Source: UBA2112 sp964596695
GTDB lineage: Bacteria > Patescibacteriota > Saccharimonadia > Saccharimonadales > Saccharimonadaceae
Direction of reading: 5' to 3'
DNA: 64,000 nt
NCBI GenBank assembly: GCA_964596695.1
Contig: CAZQVE010000005.1
Location: 37,531 to 101,530 of the forward strand
Part shown: positions 9,710-18,513 of the stretch, piece by piece
Position numbering within the stretch: position 1 is the first letter of the stretch
Layout of the letters: the number at the start of each line of letters is the position of its first letter
Translations under genes and position numbers: made by a program
Notes under the pieces: generated by a model
The model's database searches: none
Told to the model about the DNA's origin: nothing
What the model saw: only the letters and a program-made list of their open reading frames with translations

Positions 9710-10370
9710 GTTTAATTTACCTTTAGATGATTATGGTTTAGATGGCGTCACCCGTTCTGCACTTTGGGATAAAAAAGATCAACGTTATCACCAAAGATAT
9801 ATTAAAAAAATTAACAGGACTCATAGTAAATCTCAACGACAAGAAATGATCAATGCTCTTATGGATAATCTAACTGCATATTGGAATGATCATAGAACTC
9901 ATAAAATCGAACCATATAAAGACCCACATAAACAATACGAACCATATAACATTTCTATTAATAATAATAAGACTACAATCTATGCTTGTGTTAGACATGC
10001 TGAAATTATATGTGAAGAAAGTATTCAAAGATTCTACTGGATGGCTAGCGGAACTTCTGTATCTGCTAGTCCATTAATTACAGATACGAAACTCAATGCA
10101 GAAAACATGAGAGTTTCGTTAAAGGATTCAGGCTTTTTATTCTCTAATCAGAATGTTATAATGGAGCATGCAGTCTTTCCAACTGGAACACCTGATGCTA
10201 CAATAAAAGAATTTGGAGCATTTGATAATCCTTCTGCTTTAGAATTAATTCAAACTTGCGAGTGGCACAATATTATAAAGCACTCAAATGAATACCACGA
10301 GCACAAACAAAATGAAACATATTATACTGCAACTCACTCAACAGAATTAAGACCATCTAATAAAGATTAG
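9696..10370 (+). CDS. Hypothetical virion-associated protein (224 aa)
   Basis: It overlaps the preceding hub-like gene by 14 nt, which implies coupled translation and a linked role. The N-terminus is basic and helical; the rest mixes strands with SGTSVSASPLITDT and a His/Asn-rich C-terminus. No family recognised; a small baseplate or tail component is an inference from context. Confidence 0.5.
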   Translation: MYAHKFNLPLDDYGLDGVTRSALWDKKDQRYHQRYIKKINRTHSKSQRQEMINALMDNLTAYWNDHRTHKIEPYKDPHKQYEPYNISINNNKTTIYACVRHAEIICEESIQRFYWMASGTSVSASPLITDTKLNAENMRVSLKDSGFLFSNQNVIMEHAVFPTGTPDATIKEFGAFDNPSALELIQTCEWHNIIKHSNEYHEHKQNETYYTATHSTELRPSNKD

Positions 10371-10780
10371 ATTGGTATAAAACACAAACTCTTTTGCCAA
10401 TGCATCATTTTCTTTAATCCAAATTCATGAGGTTTATGTAAAATTTGATTATCTAATTCTTTTGCAGCATCATAAAAGATGTGTAATCCTTCATTAAGAT
10501 ATTTGAATAATTCATCATATGGTATTGGATTTTCAGCAGCTTGTGCTTGAATAACTTCTATGTATTGATCTTTGTGATGTTTTGCTATTCGTTTTGTAAT
10601 ATCTTTTGCTATAGCAATGTTTATAGGTTGCCCTCGTTCTATTAATAGTATTTTGTTCTGATGATTGGGTTCATTTGTTACAATTTTTCTTTTTAAATCA
10701 TCATACCATAAAACATTGATATTATAATTATCAGAAAATTCTCTTAGAGCAAAATCTAGAGTTTCGAATTCTTTAAACAT
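10367..10780 (-). CDS. Hypothetical protein (137 aa)
   Basis: Encoded convergently, overlapping the end of the preceding plus-strand gene by 4 nt. It is mainly alpha-helical, with a strand-like segment KILLIERGQPINIAIA and a Trp/Met-rich C-terminus (GLKKMMHWQKSLCF). No recognisable motif. Confidence 0.5.
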   Translation of the reverse strand: MFKEFETLDFALREFSDNYNINVLWYDDLKRKIVTNEPNHQNKILLIERGQPINIAIAKDITKRIAKHHKDQYIEVIQAQAAENPIPYDELFKYLNEGLHIFYDAAKELDNQILHKPHEFGLKKMMHWQKSLCFIPI

Positions 10781-10816
10781 AAATACTAAATAAAGGAATA
10801 GGAAATAAAAATGTTA

Positions 10817-12088
10817 CTAAAAGCCTGAGCAGGCAAGCCACTTAGCTTCTAGATCTTTTTGTCCGTCTTTACCTGGATCATCAATTCTTATTGTCTCTTG
10901 ATGATCATTTGGAGGAACTAACCATAATGGTTTAGTAACATTCCAGTTGGAAACAAGCTTCCATGCATTTGCTGGCTTCTCTCCTTCGTTATCTCCAGTA
11001 TCTTGCCATACTTGGATGTTAACTGATTTACCGTCTTTTGCATTTTGACATACAAATTTATATCCTATGAATTTACCTGCTAGAGGTGCTCCTTTTCCAC
11101 TTTCAGTATCTTTTGCTGTTCCCTTTTCATATTCAGGATGTTCCTCTTCTGTTCGGTAACGAGTTTTACCATCTTTGATACCTACACCAATATCGTACGT
11201 CTTTGGTGTCGAACCATCATGGTGTTCTCCTCCGCGACATTTACCACTAACTTCATCATCTACAGATTTACCATCTTTGAATCTAAAGTATCCTATAAGC
11301 TCTACATTAGTAAAGTTCTTGTTACTTCCACAATTAAAGTCAAACCTTTTACCATCATCTCTGAAATTTTTACTATGTTTATAATCTATCTCTATTGGTT
11401 TATTGATTAATTGTACTCCGTCTTTTGTGAAGAATTTACCGTCAGGCGTTGGTGGATTATCTGGCTCGTCAGGTTGTGGAGGTGTGTATACTTTGATTGC
11501 ATCATCTATGAATTTTTGTGCTCCTTCTTGTGTATTAAACAAATCAGCAACATTAACTCCGTCTTTGTCTACGACTTTGAACTTTGTAATGTCGTCATTC
11601 ATTTGTTTAACTTTCCAATTATTAGGATTCTTATCTGTTGATCCCCAATTCTTTACACGTCCTGGATCGTCTACTGGTGTAGGATCAGGTTCCTCTTCAC
11701 ATTCACATTTTGCTTTGCAACAATTGCAGTCCTCAGTTAAGAATTTTATATCTACAATTTCATTAGCGTCATTTAGTCCTGTTATCTTTACAGATACTAC
11801 ATTTGTGAATTTGTCAACATCAAATACTTCAAACCCGCCTGTACCTTTAGATGCTATTTGTTGCCAAAGTTCATATTCACCTAAAGTGTTTCTAGAGTAA
11901 ATATCATATATTTGATCTTTACCCGCAAATTGGATCTCTATTTTATCAACATTAACTGTTTTTTCAAAAAAACATTCAACGAATTGTCCTTTGCCTTTAG
12001 CTTTCCATGAACTTTTTTTATCATTATCAAATGCTAACTTACCGTCACCACTTGATGTTACTATTTTTATTGGAACTGTAAAAGTCAT
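10817..12088 (-). CDS. Surface protein with F5/8C-like and thaumarchaeal lectin-like domains
   Basis: Residues about 1-125 look like a discoidin (F5/8 type C) domain: WKAKGKGQFVECFF, VDKIEIQFAG, SVKITGLNDANEIVDIKFL. A cysteine cluster (CNCCKAKCEC, about 127-136) follows, then a spacer with VKNWGSTDKNPNNWKVKQ. The C-terminal 200 residues contain GEHHDGSTPKTYDIG and NIQVWQDTGDNEGEKPAN, the same domain as in the middle of 3413-5617. Two virion genes sharing it, on opposite strands, suggest alternative or paired receptor-binding proteins. Confidence 0.6.
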   Translation of the reverse strand: MTFTVPIKIVTSSGDGKLAFDNDKKSSWKAKGKGQFVECFFEKTVNVDKIEIQFAGKDQIYDIYSRNTLGEYELWQQIASKGTGGFEVFDVDKFTNVVSVKITGLNDANEIVDIKFLTEDCNCCKAKCECEEEPDPTPVDDPGRVKNWGSTDKNPNNWKVKQMNDDITKFKVVDKDGVNVADLFNTQEGAQKFIDDAIKVYTPPQPDEPDNPPTPDGKFFTKDGVQLINKPIEIDYKHSKNFRDDGKRFDFNCGSNKNFTNVELIGYFRFKDGKSVDDEVSGKCRGGEHHDGSTPKTYDIGVGIKDGKTRYRTEEEHPEYEKGTAKDTESGKGAPLAGKFIGYKFVCQNAKDGKSVNIQVWQDTGDNEGEKPANAWKLVSNWNVTKPLWLVPPNDHQETIRIDDPGKDGQKDLEAKWLACSGF

Positions 12089-12120
12089 TAAGTATTAATA
12101 TGATAATCTGATATTAAAAA

Positions 12121-12381
12121 GTGTTGAAAAAAGGGGAACATTATGCTTTACCATTACTCAGAAAGAGGATGATATACAAAAGATATGTGATAAAAGTATG
12201 GTATTTGAATCATTTAGATAAACCAACCTTGGATTATATTAGTAGATTAAAAATAAAAAATATGACAATTAAAGCTACTGTTCATAGTATTCATCCCAAT
12301 TATGTTGAGTTTATGCTTGAAAATAATAAGATAATAACACTCAAAACAGAACAAGCTCTTAAATTAGAAAAGTTCTTATGA
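12121..12381 (+). CDS. Hypothetical basic protein (86 aa)
   Basis: GTG start at 12121, with an internal ATG at 12169 as alternative. The product is Lys/Arg-rich and has a predicted beta hairpin region (MTIKATVHSIHPNYVEFML). It precedes radA by 24 nt. A nucleic-acid-binding role would fit its charge but is not shown. Confidence 0.45.
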   Translation: MLKKGEHYALPLLRKRMIYKRYVIKVWYLNHLDKPTLDYISRLKIKNMTIKATVHSIHPNYVEFMLENNKIITLKTEQALKLEKFL

Positions 12382-12405
12382 GCGGTAGCTTCACATAAGA
12401 TACTT

Positions 12406-13458
12406 ATGTCAAATGAAGAAATAGATATAACAAATTTTTCAAATATAGACGGAGTTGGCCCTGCCAATAAAAAGGAACTAAAAGCAGGAGGATTCATTAC
12501 AATTATAGAGATTGCAGCATGTATTCCAGAAGAGTTAATGGAACGTTCTAAGTTAACTGAAACTAAATCTATTCAAGTTATTCAAGGAGCAAAAAAATAT
12601 CTTAGGGATAATAATCTTTTAGATTTACCAAAAATGTCTGCGCTTGAAGATTTGGAGCGCAGAGAAAAGATACAACGGATTAAACTTAACTCTAATGCTT
12701 TAGACGGATTACTTAATGGAGGAATTGAATGCGGAGCTGTGACAGAATTCTTTGGTGAATTTGGTAGCGGTAAATCACAAATAAGTATGATGTCTGCGCT
12801 CAAATGCACGCAGTCCTTAGAGAATGGAGGGCTTGATGCGAACGCTATTTATATAGATACCGAGGGAACATTTAGACCTGAAAGAATTAAAGGCATATGT
12901 GATAATTTAGGATATGATTGGAAACAAACATTAACTAGAATACATGTTATTAAACCACGAGATAGTTTTGAAATTATTAATTATATTAGAGAAGAATTAG
13001 TTAAAGATATTGAAGAATTCAAGGCTAAACTTATAGTTATTGATTCTGTTATTTCTTTGTTACGTGCTGAGAAAATAGGAAGAGGTGCGCTAGCAGCAAG
13101 ACAACAAATGTTAGGAGAATTACTCCATAAAATAGGAAGAGCAGCGGAGGTTTATAATGCTGCGGTTGTGTTAACTAATCAGGTTCAAAGTAAAGTGGAT
13201 GGATATTTAATGCCAGGTGCAGATCCAAATAAACCTACTGGAGGTAATATTTTAGGTCACTTTAGCACTTATAGAGTATCGTTGCGAAAAGCAGGAAAGA
13301 ATAGGGTTGCCACAATGATAGATTCTCCAGACAAAGATTGGGAACCTGTAAAATTTATAGTTAGCAAGAACGGCATTGAAGACTCTGTTGATGACTCCAA
13401 AAAGGCAAAAAAGTCTTCAGAAGATCAGGAATTACCTGAAGAGAATTTACCCGAATAA
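12406..13458 (+). CDS. radA: RadA/Rad51-family recombinase
   Basis: RadA forms ATP-dependent filaments on single-stranded DNA for strand exchange. Residues about 8-65 form the helix-hairpin-helix N-terminal domain (IDGVGPANKKELKAGGF). The core has Walker A GEFGSGKSQ (about 118), Walker B LIVIDSVISLL (about 212), loop 1 with RQQMLGELLHKIGR and loop 2 with GADPNKPTGGNILGH. Length (350) and motif order match archaeal RadA. Its last 98 nt overlap a convergent HAD gene; the acidic tail after the core is coded in that overlap. Confidence 0.95.
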   Translation: MSNEEIDITNFSNIDGVGPANKKELKAGGFITIIEIAACIPEELMERSKLTETKSIQVIQGAKKYLRDNNLLDLPKMSALEDLERREKIQRIKLNSNALDGLLNGGIECGAVTEFFGEFGSGKSQISMMSALKCTQSLENGGLDANAIYIDTEGTFRPERIKGICDNLGYDWKQTLTRIHVIKPRDSFEIINYIREELVKDIEEFKAKLIVIDSVISLLRAEKIGRGALAARQQMLGELLHKIGRAAEVYNAAVVLTNQVQSKVDGYLMPGADPNKPTGGNILGHFSTYRVSLRKAGKNRVATMIDSPDKDWEPVKFIVSKNGIEDSVDDSKKAKKSSEDQELPEENLPE

Positions 13459-13954
13459 ACGGGCCTTTATCTCCTAAATCTTTATTCCATTCTTGTGTTA
13501 CCAGTATCCCCATTTTTGCTTTGAGAGGAATATTCTTTGGATTATCTTCTATTATCACATCAAAGTTTTCATTTGTTTTGTCTGCTATATCTGTTATTAC
13601 TGTGAATGTATCATAATGGAATCCTTGATGATTTAACCATTCAATAGTATTTCCTATATCTTTTTTGCTCCGTTTTGTTATGATAGCAGTTCTTAATTCT
13701 TTGTTTCGTTGCAAATATGTGAACAAATTATCTGCATAAGGGTCAGTATATTTGCATCCTACTTGTGGATTCTTTGCAGTTTCCTCCCAACATTCAGAAT
13801 ACATCTTAAAAAATCCTGCTTTATCAGTTTCCAGATCAGGCCAACAATCCCATTTAGTAGGTCGTAATTTATTAAGATGTGGCCTGAATTTATCAACAAT
13901 ATGTCCAATTATATCATATACTACTCCGTCTATATCGACAGCTACTGTAATCAT
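13361..13954 (-). CDS. HAD-superfamily 5'(3')-deoxyribonucleotidase-like phosphatase
   Basis: The product begins with the HAD nucleophile motif DIDGVVYD and carries a serine/threonine-containing AIITKRSKKDI (motif II, III region) and the acidic motif IV VIIEDNPKNI. The fold and length (about 197 aa) match NT5C-type nucleotidases that dephosphorylate nucleoside monophosphates. It may balance dNMP pools alongside ThyX and dTMP kinase. The gene runs into the 3' end of radA on the other strand. ATG 13954 is preferred over an upstream TTG. Confidence 0.7.
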   Translation of the reverse strand: MITVAVDIDGVVYDIIGHIVDKFRPHLNKLRPTKWDCWPDLETDKAGFFKMYSECWEETAKNPQVGCKYTDPYADNLFTYLQRNKELRTAIITKRSKKDIGNTIEWLNHQGFHYDTFTVITDIADKTNENFDVIIEDNPKNIPLKAKMGILVTQEWNKDLGDKGPFIRVNSLQVIPDLLKTFLPFWSHQQSLQCRSC

Positions 13955-14012
13955 TAACAATTGAATTAGCTACTGTTAATTTAAACGTTTATATTTGAAA
14001 GAGCTACTAGGT

Positions 14013-15128
14013 ATGGGAATGGATAATGATACTTATGCAGGCATATTTATATGTCCTGAAATTCAACCAATAGAAGGAAAGGATAGAATAGGATTCGTAG
14101 AAATAGGAGGGAGCAAAGTTATTGTTCGTAAAGATAGTTTCAAAGATGGTGATAAAGGATTATTTATTTATGTAGATTCTGTTTTGCCAGTTGAAATGGT
14201 AGAACATTACCAATTAGATCGACTTAAAAATGGTAGAGTAAAAGCAATGAAAATGAGTGGTATAACTTCTCAAGGATTATTCTTACCATTAAGCTATGAT
14301 GCAATTCCAAAGGATGCTCCAGTTCATCAAAACATTGCAGAACAATTAAACATATTGCATTGGAAACCTGAAGTTAAGCTCTATAAAGGAACGACGCCAC
14401 ATATTAATTCTAGAAACTGGCCTAGCTGGTTAGATGTGATGAAAGTTTGGAACATAACTAGACCTGATAAAACAAATGTATTTGAAGAGGGAATAGATCA
14501 AGTAGTAGTTACTGAGAAGATTCACGGTATGAATGCTACCTATAGTTATGTTCAAACATACACTGATTACTTTACTCAGAAAGAAGTTGAAGCTGATTTT
14601 GCTGTTTGTTCCCGAAAAGTTAACTTTAAAGAAGATAGACCCGCAGCATTACAGAATGATGATATGGCATTTCAAACTAATGCTTTCTACTCTATTGCTG
14701 ATAAGTATAACCTGAGAGAAAAACTCAAACAATATTCAGAAGCGAACAACTGTGATATTGTTGTTCGCGGTGAATTATTTGGTAAAGGAGTTCAAGACTT
14801 GGAGTATGGAATGAATGAAATTGACTTTAGAGTCTTTGATATTCAAATATCAAGAGGTGTTTATTTAGATTGGATTAATGTGGCTCATGTAGCTGAATAT
14901 TTAGGATTGAAAACGGTTCCTGTTTTATATGAGGGAACATTTGAATATGATGTAATAAGAGAAATCTCAGAAAGAAAGAGTTCATTATGTCCTACCCAAA
15001 TAGGTGAAGGTGTTGTAATTCGTTCAATGACGGAACAAAAGATAGGTAATAGTGATGATAGAAAAATGCTAAAGATGATGAATCCTGCTTATACAACTAG
15101 AGATGATTCTAAGGAGGTAGCTGAATAA
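14013..15128 (+). CDS. RNA ligase (DRB0094/Rnl2-like)
   Basis: Covalent nucleotidyltransferase that seals RNA nicks via a lysyl-AMP intermediate. Motif I is VTEKIHGMNATY (catalytic Lys about 169), motif III-like VVRGELFGKG, motif IV EGVVIRS and motif V KMLKMMN. An N-terminal OB-like domain (about 1-110, VEIGGSKVIVRKDSF) is typical of the DRB0094-type RNA ligases. A TATA box (tttatattt, about 13988) sits about 25 nt above ATG 14013, pointing to a leaderless start; an upstream in-frame TTG at 13995 is less likely. With 13 or more virus tRNAs in the window, tRNA repair is a plausible role. Confidence 0.85.
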   Translation: MGMDNDTYAGIFICPEIQPIEGKDRIGFVEIGGSKVIVRKDSFKDGDKGLFIYVDSVLPVEMVEHYQLDRLKNGRVKAMKMSGITSQGLFLPLSYDAIPKDAPVHQNIAEQLNILHWKPEVKLYKGTTPHINSRNWPSWLDVMKVWNITRPDKTNVFEEGIDQVVVTEKIHGMNATYSYVQTYTDYFTQKEVEADFAVCSRKVNFKEDRPAALQNDDMAFQTNAFYSIADKYNLREKLKQYSEANNCDIVVRGELFGKGVQDLEYGMNEIDFRVFDIQISRGVYLDWINVAHVAEYLGLKTVPVLYEGTFEYDVIREISERKSSLCPTQIGEGVVIRSMTEQKIGNSDDRKMLKMMNPAYTTRDDSKEVAE

Positions 15129-15130
15129 TA

Positions 15131-15421
15131 ATGGGAAACTTTGTGAATGTTAATAATTCAACTATTATTAATGGAATTAAATTAGAAGATAAATTAGAAC
15201 AACTCTCTGAATTAGAACATGAACAATGGATGCAATGGGCTATGACTCTTCTAGATAGAATGATACAATATGAATTAGAAGATAAAACGTTAAAAGATTT
15301 AATTTTTGATACAAACAAAAGATGGAGTCCTAATATAAAACCATATTCAGAACTAACCGAAGAGGTAAAAGAATATGATAGAGTTTGGGCAAGAAAAGTA
15401 TTAGAGGTAATAAAAGAATGA
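15131..15421 (+). CDS. Hypothetical protein (96 aa), RyR-like
   Basis: Preceded by aaggagg and starting 2 nt after the RNA ligase stop. The segment LEHEQWMQWAM, later WSPNIKPYSELTEEVKEYDR and WARKVLEVI, resembles the short RyR-type repeats common in phage proteins. It shares the closing PYSELTEEVKEYDR-type pattern with 16395-16652. Confidence 0.55.
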   Translation: MGNFVNVNNSTIINGIKLEDKLEQLSELEHEQWMQWAMTLLDRMIQYELEDKTLKDLIFDTNKRWSPNIKPYSELTEEVKEYDRVWARKVLEVIKE

Positions 15422-15651
15422 GTCTCTTAGAACGTAGGGGGTTAACTATTCGAAACATAAAGAACCTAGGTAATCTAGGTGAACATGATGTTCGAACTGA
15501 AATTCAATTCTATGAACCCCGAAGAGATCAATATCATAGTTTAGTAATTACTATGTCAAAAGGTGAATACGATCATTTAGATCATGAATTTACAACAAAC
15601 GATTTGGGGGCAGCAATCGAATTAAAGAAAAAGGTAGATAGTTATGAATAA
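15418..15651 (+). CDS. Hypothetical protein (77 aa)
   Basis: ATG 15418 overlaps the previous stop (ATGA), the usual coupling in this operon. The product contains strands around EIQFYEPRRDQYHSLVITM and a short helical end. No family recognised. Confidence 0.5.
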   Translation: MSLLERRGLTIRNIKNLGNLGEHDVRTEIQFYEPRRDQYHSLVITMSKGEYDHLDHEFTTNDLGAAIELKKKVDSYE

Positions 15652-15838
15652 ACAAGAAACATTAGAATTTCTTAATCAAATAGTAGATAAAAAAATACGA
15701 AGTAAAAAACAAAGTAAAGGTTATTGGTGTAGTAGAGCTAGATGGAATCCTGCTAATCCAGAACCATTTGATAAAGAGATTGCAGATCTTAACGAAGCAA
15801 AAAGAATATTAAATGAGGTGTTTGAAAAAGATGCTTAG
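15644..15838 (+). CDS. Hypothetical basic protein (64 aa)
   Basis: Overlaps its upstream neighbour by 8 nt. Two helices flank a Trp/Arg segment (GYWCSRARWNPANPEPF). Function unknown. Confidence 0.5.
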   Translation: MNKQETLEFLNQIVDKKIRSKKQSKGYWCSRARWNPANPEPFDKEIADLNEAKRILNEVFEKDA

Positions 15839-16235
15839 AATATGGCAATACATTCAAAGTGGTAAAATATGTAAGTATAAAGTTCGTAATGAATACAAAG
15901 ACGGTCATGGTGGAGTATGCATTGTGCAGCTTATTACCGACGAGATAAAATATGAAGAAAATTTATCTCAAGGTAATGAAACAAACCATCAATTTTTAGA
16001 CAGAATTACCAATCAAAAACTTTGTTTAACTAAGCGATTAAAAGATACAATGGGAGGTAAAATGACTGGATTTCAAATGCAGCACACTCCAAAGCAAGAA
16101 TTATTAGATGAATTCAAAGAAACAATTATAAAGAATGATAGTAAAGTATCTTTACGAGATATGGTATTGTTAAATGACAATAGCGAAGTTTCCTTTGACG
16201 ACTTTGAAGATATTTTTAGGGAGTTAGATATATAA
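15831..16235 (+). CDS. Hypothetical protein (134 aa)
   Basis: ATG 15831 lies within the end of the previous gene, below a gaggtg motif. Mixed strands then an acidic C-terminus (DNSEVSFDDFEDIFRELDI). Its stop overlaps the next start (taATG). Unrecognised. Confidence 0.5.
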   Translation: MLRIWQYIQSGKICKYKVRNEYKDGHGGVCIVQLITDEIKYEENLSQGNETNHQFLDRITNQKLCLTKRLKDTMGGKMTGFQMQHTPKQELLDEFKETIIKNDSKVSLRDMVLLNDNSEVSFDDFEDIFRELDI

Positions 16236-16411
16236 TGTGGAAATTTGTATTAGGAGTATTATTTATATTCTCATTAATATTAATTACATTAGCAACTTTC
16301 TTTGGTTTAACTCAACCTGATATAACAGGATGGTCTTCTTTTTGGGTAGGATTTTGTGGAACAATTCTATTGATAGTGAGTGTTGCGACAATCAATGATA
16401 AATTTGGATGA
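16235..16411 (+). CDS. Small two-helix membrane protein (58 aa)
   Basis: Hydrophobic stretches at about residues 4-22 and 34-50 separated by GLTQPDITGWSS. Start overlaps the upstream stop by one base. Likely an integral membrane microprotein expressed with the surrounding operon; function unknown. Confidence 0.5.
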   Translation: MWKFVLGVLFIFSLILITLATFFGLTQPDITGWSSFWVGFCGTILLIVSVATINDKFG

Positions 16412-16652
16412 TCCTAAATTAAGAACAGAATTACAAAAGATTGTTTTTGCTCAATGGCAAAGTTTGATTTCATCTTTTTCTTTAAGTATGAATAACTTTA
16501 ATGTTGAAAAAAAATCTTTGGATCAGTATCAATTGTATTGTGGCGAACGTTGGGGAAACTTATACAAAACATATGAGGATTTAACTGATGATGATAAAAT
16601 TGGATTAGATCATTTTGCCCAAAAAATAATAGATAAACTCAAAGAAATCTAA
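16395..16652 (+). CDS. Hypothetical RyR-like protein (85 aa)
   Basis: ATG 16395 falls inside the previous gene; a longer GTG start at 16380 is possible. FAQWQSLISSF and ERWGNLYKTYEDLTDDDK parallel the 15131-15421 product, so the two are probably paralogues flanking the small-gene run. Confidence 0.5.
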   Translation: MINLDDPKLRTELQKIVFAQWQSLISSFSLSMNNFNVEKKSLDQYQLYCGERWGNLYKTYEDLTDDDKIGLDHFAQKIIDKLKEI

Positions 16653-16830
16653 TTTCTATATCAGAATCTTCTATTTCTTTATTTCTCTTTTTTGCATCTT
16701 CTAGTGCATCCATTCCTTTGTTAATAACGTAGTCGTATGTCTTATTGTGTGGCTTTTTTACTTCGTTCACAAATTGAGAAAGTCTGTGTTCGGTTTGCTT
16801 GGTCACGTTAACAATTCTGTTAGAAACCAT
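16639..16830 (-). CDS. Ribbon-helix-helix-like small protein (63 aa)
   Basis: NRIVNVTKQTEHRLSQFV followed by TYDYVINKGMDAL matches the strand-helix-helix plan of RHH regulators, and resembles the product of 717-1052. It is encoded divergently from the dTMP kinase gene and convergently with the preceding gene. A local repressor is an inference. Confidence 0.5.
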   Translation of the reverse strand: MVSNRIVNVTKQTEHRLSQFVNEVKKPHNKTYDYVINKGMDALEDAKKRNKEIEDSDIEIRFL

Positions 16831-16867
16831 AAGTAAAGATTATATTACAACATAATTAAGTCTTTTT

Positions 16868-17404
16868 ATGACGAGAGGTTTACTTATAGTAGTTGAAGGT
16901 GGCGATAAATTAGGAAAAACAACTTTTGTTGATCAATTTTTAGAACAATATCCTACTACACAAAGGATTAAGCTACCAACTCCAGAGATATACGGATTAA
17001 TTAAACATACCCCAAAGGAAATGTGGCATGATATATTTCACACTAATATTGAAAGTGTGATGAAAAGAATAGGAGAATATTTAGACAAAGGAGTCAATGT
17101 TATTTGTGATAGATATATTTATAGTCATTTTGTATATGAGGAATTGACTTCAAAGAAAAATTGTGTATTCAAATCAACTTTGAATCCTAATGCTATTGTC
17201 TTCTTTGTGCACGCTAATCCAAACTCGTTACCCAAAGATGATGTAATAGAACAAATAGTAAATCAGAACGATGTTCAAAAGAGTTTTGAGAAACGTTTCA
17301 AACGAATGTATATACCAGTAATTCATGTTCCGGCATTGACACCTACTACAAAGCAAATTGCAATGCAAGCATTAGTTTCTCTCTTTGGCAAAAGATTAAT
17401 ATAA
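16868..17404 (+). CDS. tmk: Thymidylate kinase
   Basis: Phosphorylates dTMP to dTDP. P-loop VEGGDKLGKTTF at residues about 8-19, the DRYIYSHFVYEE substrate segment near 85, and a Lys/Arg-containing lid region after it. The 178-residue length is slightly short for the family. It lies with ThyX and nucleotidase functions in the first 18 kb and fits dTTP supply for an AT-rich genome. ATG lies just below a short AT-rich promoter and may be leaderless. Confidence 0.85.
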   Translation: MTRGLLIVVEGGDKLGKTTFVDQFLEQYPTTQRIKLPTPEIYGLIKHTPKEMWHDIFHTNIESVMKRIGEYLDKGVNVICDRYIYSHFVYEELTSKKNCVFKSTLNPNAIVFFVHANPNSLPKDDVIEQIVNQNDVQKSFEKRFKRMYIPVIHVPALTPTTKQIAMQALVSLFGKRLI

Positions 17405-17434
17405 CGAATAATTGTATGATGTGTGACGTAAAAG

Positions 17435-17683
17435 ATGTTTTCTACGCAAGGCTTAGAGATTGATCATCTCAATGGGATAAACGCTGACGAAAATGAGAAC
17501 AGTTGGGTAAAAAAATGTTGGGGATGTGGACAAAAGAAAGAATGTGATGAATGGTGTTTTTGGTGTGAAACGCGCTTTTGTGTGGGCTGCATAGCGAATC
17601 AAAATGGATGTTTCCGTAAAAACAAATACTTAGTTTGCAAAGATTGTGGTATAGACGAAAATGGGAGTACAGAGATTAAATGA
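17435..17683 (+). CDS. Zinc-ribbon/treble-clef small protein (82 aa)
   Basis: Multiple cysteine pairs in order: CWGCGQ, CFWC, CVGC, CKDC. They could bind two zinc ions in a cross-brace resembling RING-like folds. Unknown partner. Its stop overlaps the next start. Confidence 0.6.
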   Translation: MFSTQGLEIDHLNGINADENENSWVKKCWGCGQKKECDEWCFWCETRFCVGCIANQNGCFRKNKYLVCKDCGIDENGSTEIK

Positions 17684-18057
17684 TAACTCAGAGATTAGTA
17701 GAAATTGGTGACGCTATTTCTACAATCGAGTTACATAAAACCCCAATTAAAGCACTACATGTTAGTGGTAAAAATTTTGACCCAAAAAAATTAACAAGAT
17801 CTTATAGACAATGGATTTTTAATAGAATGCTTTTTTGTATTGATCATAGATTTGGTTTTGAATGTATATGTTATTGTTGCAATAAATTTGTGTATTATAG
17901 ATACATTGAAAAGGATTGTCCATTTGATGACAATAAAAATTGTCCTATTCATGAAGTGTTTAAATGTTCTATCTGTAAGAATGAATATGATATGACTGTT
18001 GCTCCAGAAGATATAGATTTCCTTATTAATATCAACATTAAAGAATTACTATGGTAA
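17680..18057 (+). CDS. Cysteine-rich zinc-binding protein (125 aa)
   Basis: ATGA overlap with the upstream zinc-ribbon gene. After a helical N-terminus the product has CICYCCNKF, CPFDDNKNCP and CSICKNEYD, probably two metal sites. No named family. Confidence 0.55.
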   Translation: MITQRLVEIGDAISTIELHKTPIKALHVSGKNFDPKKLTRSYRQWIFNRMLFCIDHRFGFECICYCCNKFVYYRYIEKDCPFDDNKNCPIHEVFKCSICKNEYDMTVAPEDIDFLININIKELLW

Positions 18058-18323
18058 CGTTTACCCCTAACCCTATTCATGGGCAAGGCTCTTTTAAGAG
18101 TATTGAAGTGGATTGTATTGAACTAGAAAGTGTATATTTACTACATAATGACACATTTAATATACGAGTTGAGATTCCAAAGTATGCTAAAGATAAAGAT
18201 TTAGACATTAGTTTACAAAGAGAATTTGATTTTTTGTGGCGAAATTATGCTATGGAAAAAGATGATAACTTAACACTAGATGCATTAAGATTAAAGAAAG
18301 CTTTGTTGGAGTTGAGAAAATGA
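18051..18323 (+). CDS. Hypothetical protein (90 aa)
   Basis: Overlaps its upstream neighbour by 7 nt. Beta strands (SIEVDCIELESVYLL, FNIRVEIP) precede a helical C-terminus (LRLKKALLELRK). Unrecognised. Confidence 0.5.
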   Translation: MVTFTPNPIHGQGSFKSIEVDCIELESVYLLHNDTFNIRVEIPKYAKDKDLDISLQREFDFLWRNYAMEKDDNLTLDALRLKKALLELRK

Positions 18324-18487
18324 TACATAATTGTTTTGAAAAAATGGAACATATAGAAGGAACGCATAAAGGAAGATGTGTTGATTGTGGTGTAATGTTT
18401 GAAGCTTATCATAATTGGGTAATAGCAAATAAAGACGAACATAAAAAGAATAACCCTCAGTGTCCTGATTGTGTAGTAAATGTTTAA
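18320..18487 (+). CDS. Zinc-ribbon microprotein (55 aa)
   Basis: ATGA overlap with the previous gene. The paired motifs CVDC and CPDC with an upstream His/Cys suggest one zinc site. It ends the operon; a new promoter follows for the structural block. Confidence 0.55.
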   Translation: MIHNCFEKMEHIEGTHKGRCVDCGVMFEAYHNWVIANKDEHKKNNPQCPDCVVNV

Positions 18488-18513
18488 AGCATAACTAGTT
18501 CTTTATATTAGTA

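Noticed and set aside
10367..11900. Several plus-strand frames opposite 10817-12088
   Set aside because: They mirror the coding strand of a protein with recognisable domains and have Ser/Phe-rich shadow composition.
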